From Rhodocyclaceae bacterium UBA2250 (GTDB taxonomy: Bacteria; Pseudomonadota; Gammaproteobacteria; Burkholderiales; Rhodocyclaceae): a stretch of DNA of 48,187 nucleotides. Where the stretch lies: positions 1 through 48,187 of the forward strand of contig DDXW01000027.1 in assembly GCA_002347285.1 (NCBI GenBank), in the 5' to 3' direction. Made by a program: the position numbers and the translations under genes. Shown here piece after piece: positions 48,154 to 48,187 of the stretch (position 1 is the first letter of the stretch; the number at the start of each line of letters is the position of its first letter). A model generated the notes under the pieces. That model was not told the DNA's origin. It worked only from the letters and a program-made list of their open reading frames with translations, and made no database searches.

Positions 48154-48187
48154 GTTCCTCGATGGACTCGTAGATGTCCGCCAACGC
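48119..48187 (-). CDS. C-terminal end of an unidentified protein
   Basis: The minus strand has an open frame entering from the right edge and stopping at TAG (48121-48119). It gives 22 residues, ALADIYESIEELKYYRANFL followed by KV, a helical, charged tail with sound codon use. It is too short to assign. It overlaps the convergent glycosyltransferase gene by 35 bases. Confidence 0.5.
   Translation of the reverse strand, partial: ALADIYESIEELKYYRANFLKV

Overview
The window is GC-rich chromosomal DNA, almost certainly from a respiratory betaproteobacterium close to the Rhodocyclales. The gene orders cspA/clpS-clpA, purM/hda-HAD-pcnB-folK-panBCD, DUF3108-rsmB and trxA-rho-rpmE, together with the many c-type cytochromes and a cytochrome-c-dependent NO reductase, point that way. 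This placement is inference from gene content and synteny; no 16S gene lies in the window and no tRNA gene was recognised.

Layout: 1-3.8 kb carries the end of icd, a cold-shock gene with a long leader and clpS-clpA. 3.8-12.1 kb holds an RraA-like gene, the two glyoxylate-shunt genes aceA and aceB, a Crp/Fnr regulator fused to two PilJ/NarX-like sensor domains, a badly damaged sensor kinase and a LysR regulator divergent from aceB. 12.1-13.6 kb is an accessory insert: a Fic protein and the 5' stump of its partner gene, bracketed by two direct copies of a short dispersed repeat. 13.7-15.5 kb has a flavin reductase and an lrgAB pair. 15.8-20 kb is a periplasmic electron-transfer cluster (tetraheme NapC/NirT-like cytochrome, EB_dh-like cytochrome, diheme FccA-like cytochrome, FccB-type sulfide dehydrogenase flavoprotein), followed by a convergent cytochrome c4. 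20-23 kb is housekeeping (dut, coaBC, radC, rpmB, rpmG). 23.3-25.8 kb pairs a sigma-54 activator with a divergent TDT/SLAC1 transporter preceded by a sigma-54 promoter-like site. 25.8-31.9 kb is a very compact minus-strand operon (dedA, lipoprotein, purN, DUF3108, rsmB, PLD-like, mscS), divergent from mutL-miaA-ycgR. 36.5-42.2 kb is an operon running from hda through folK to panBCD. 42.3-44.3 kb is norCB behind a DNR/NNR-type box, then trxA, rho, rpmE and a membrane glycosyltransferase.

Functional themes: acetate/fatty-acid carbon use (icd, aceA, aceB), sulfide oxidation and possible sulfite export (fccAB-like cluster, TDT transporter), NO detoxification or denitrification (norCB), and vitamin/purine synthesis.

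The most unusual signal not explained by genes is a dispersed repeat of about 23 bp (core CGCCAGCGCCGAGTTT and its complement). At least ten good or fair copies and a few degenerate ones are present. Most sit directly after stop codons or fill the gap between convergent genes, and several lie inside coding regions, always in the same reading frame (Ala-Ala-x-Pro-Ala-Pro-Ser). The Crp/Fnr-PilJ fusion and the quinone-linked sulfide dehydrogenase cluster are the best candidates for under-described protein systems.
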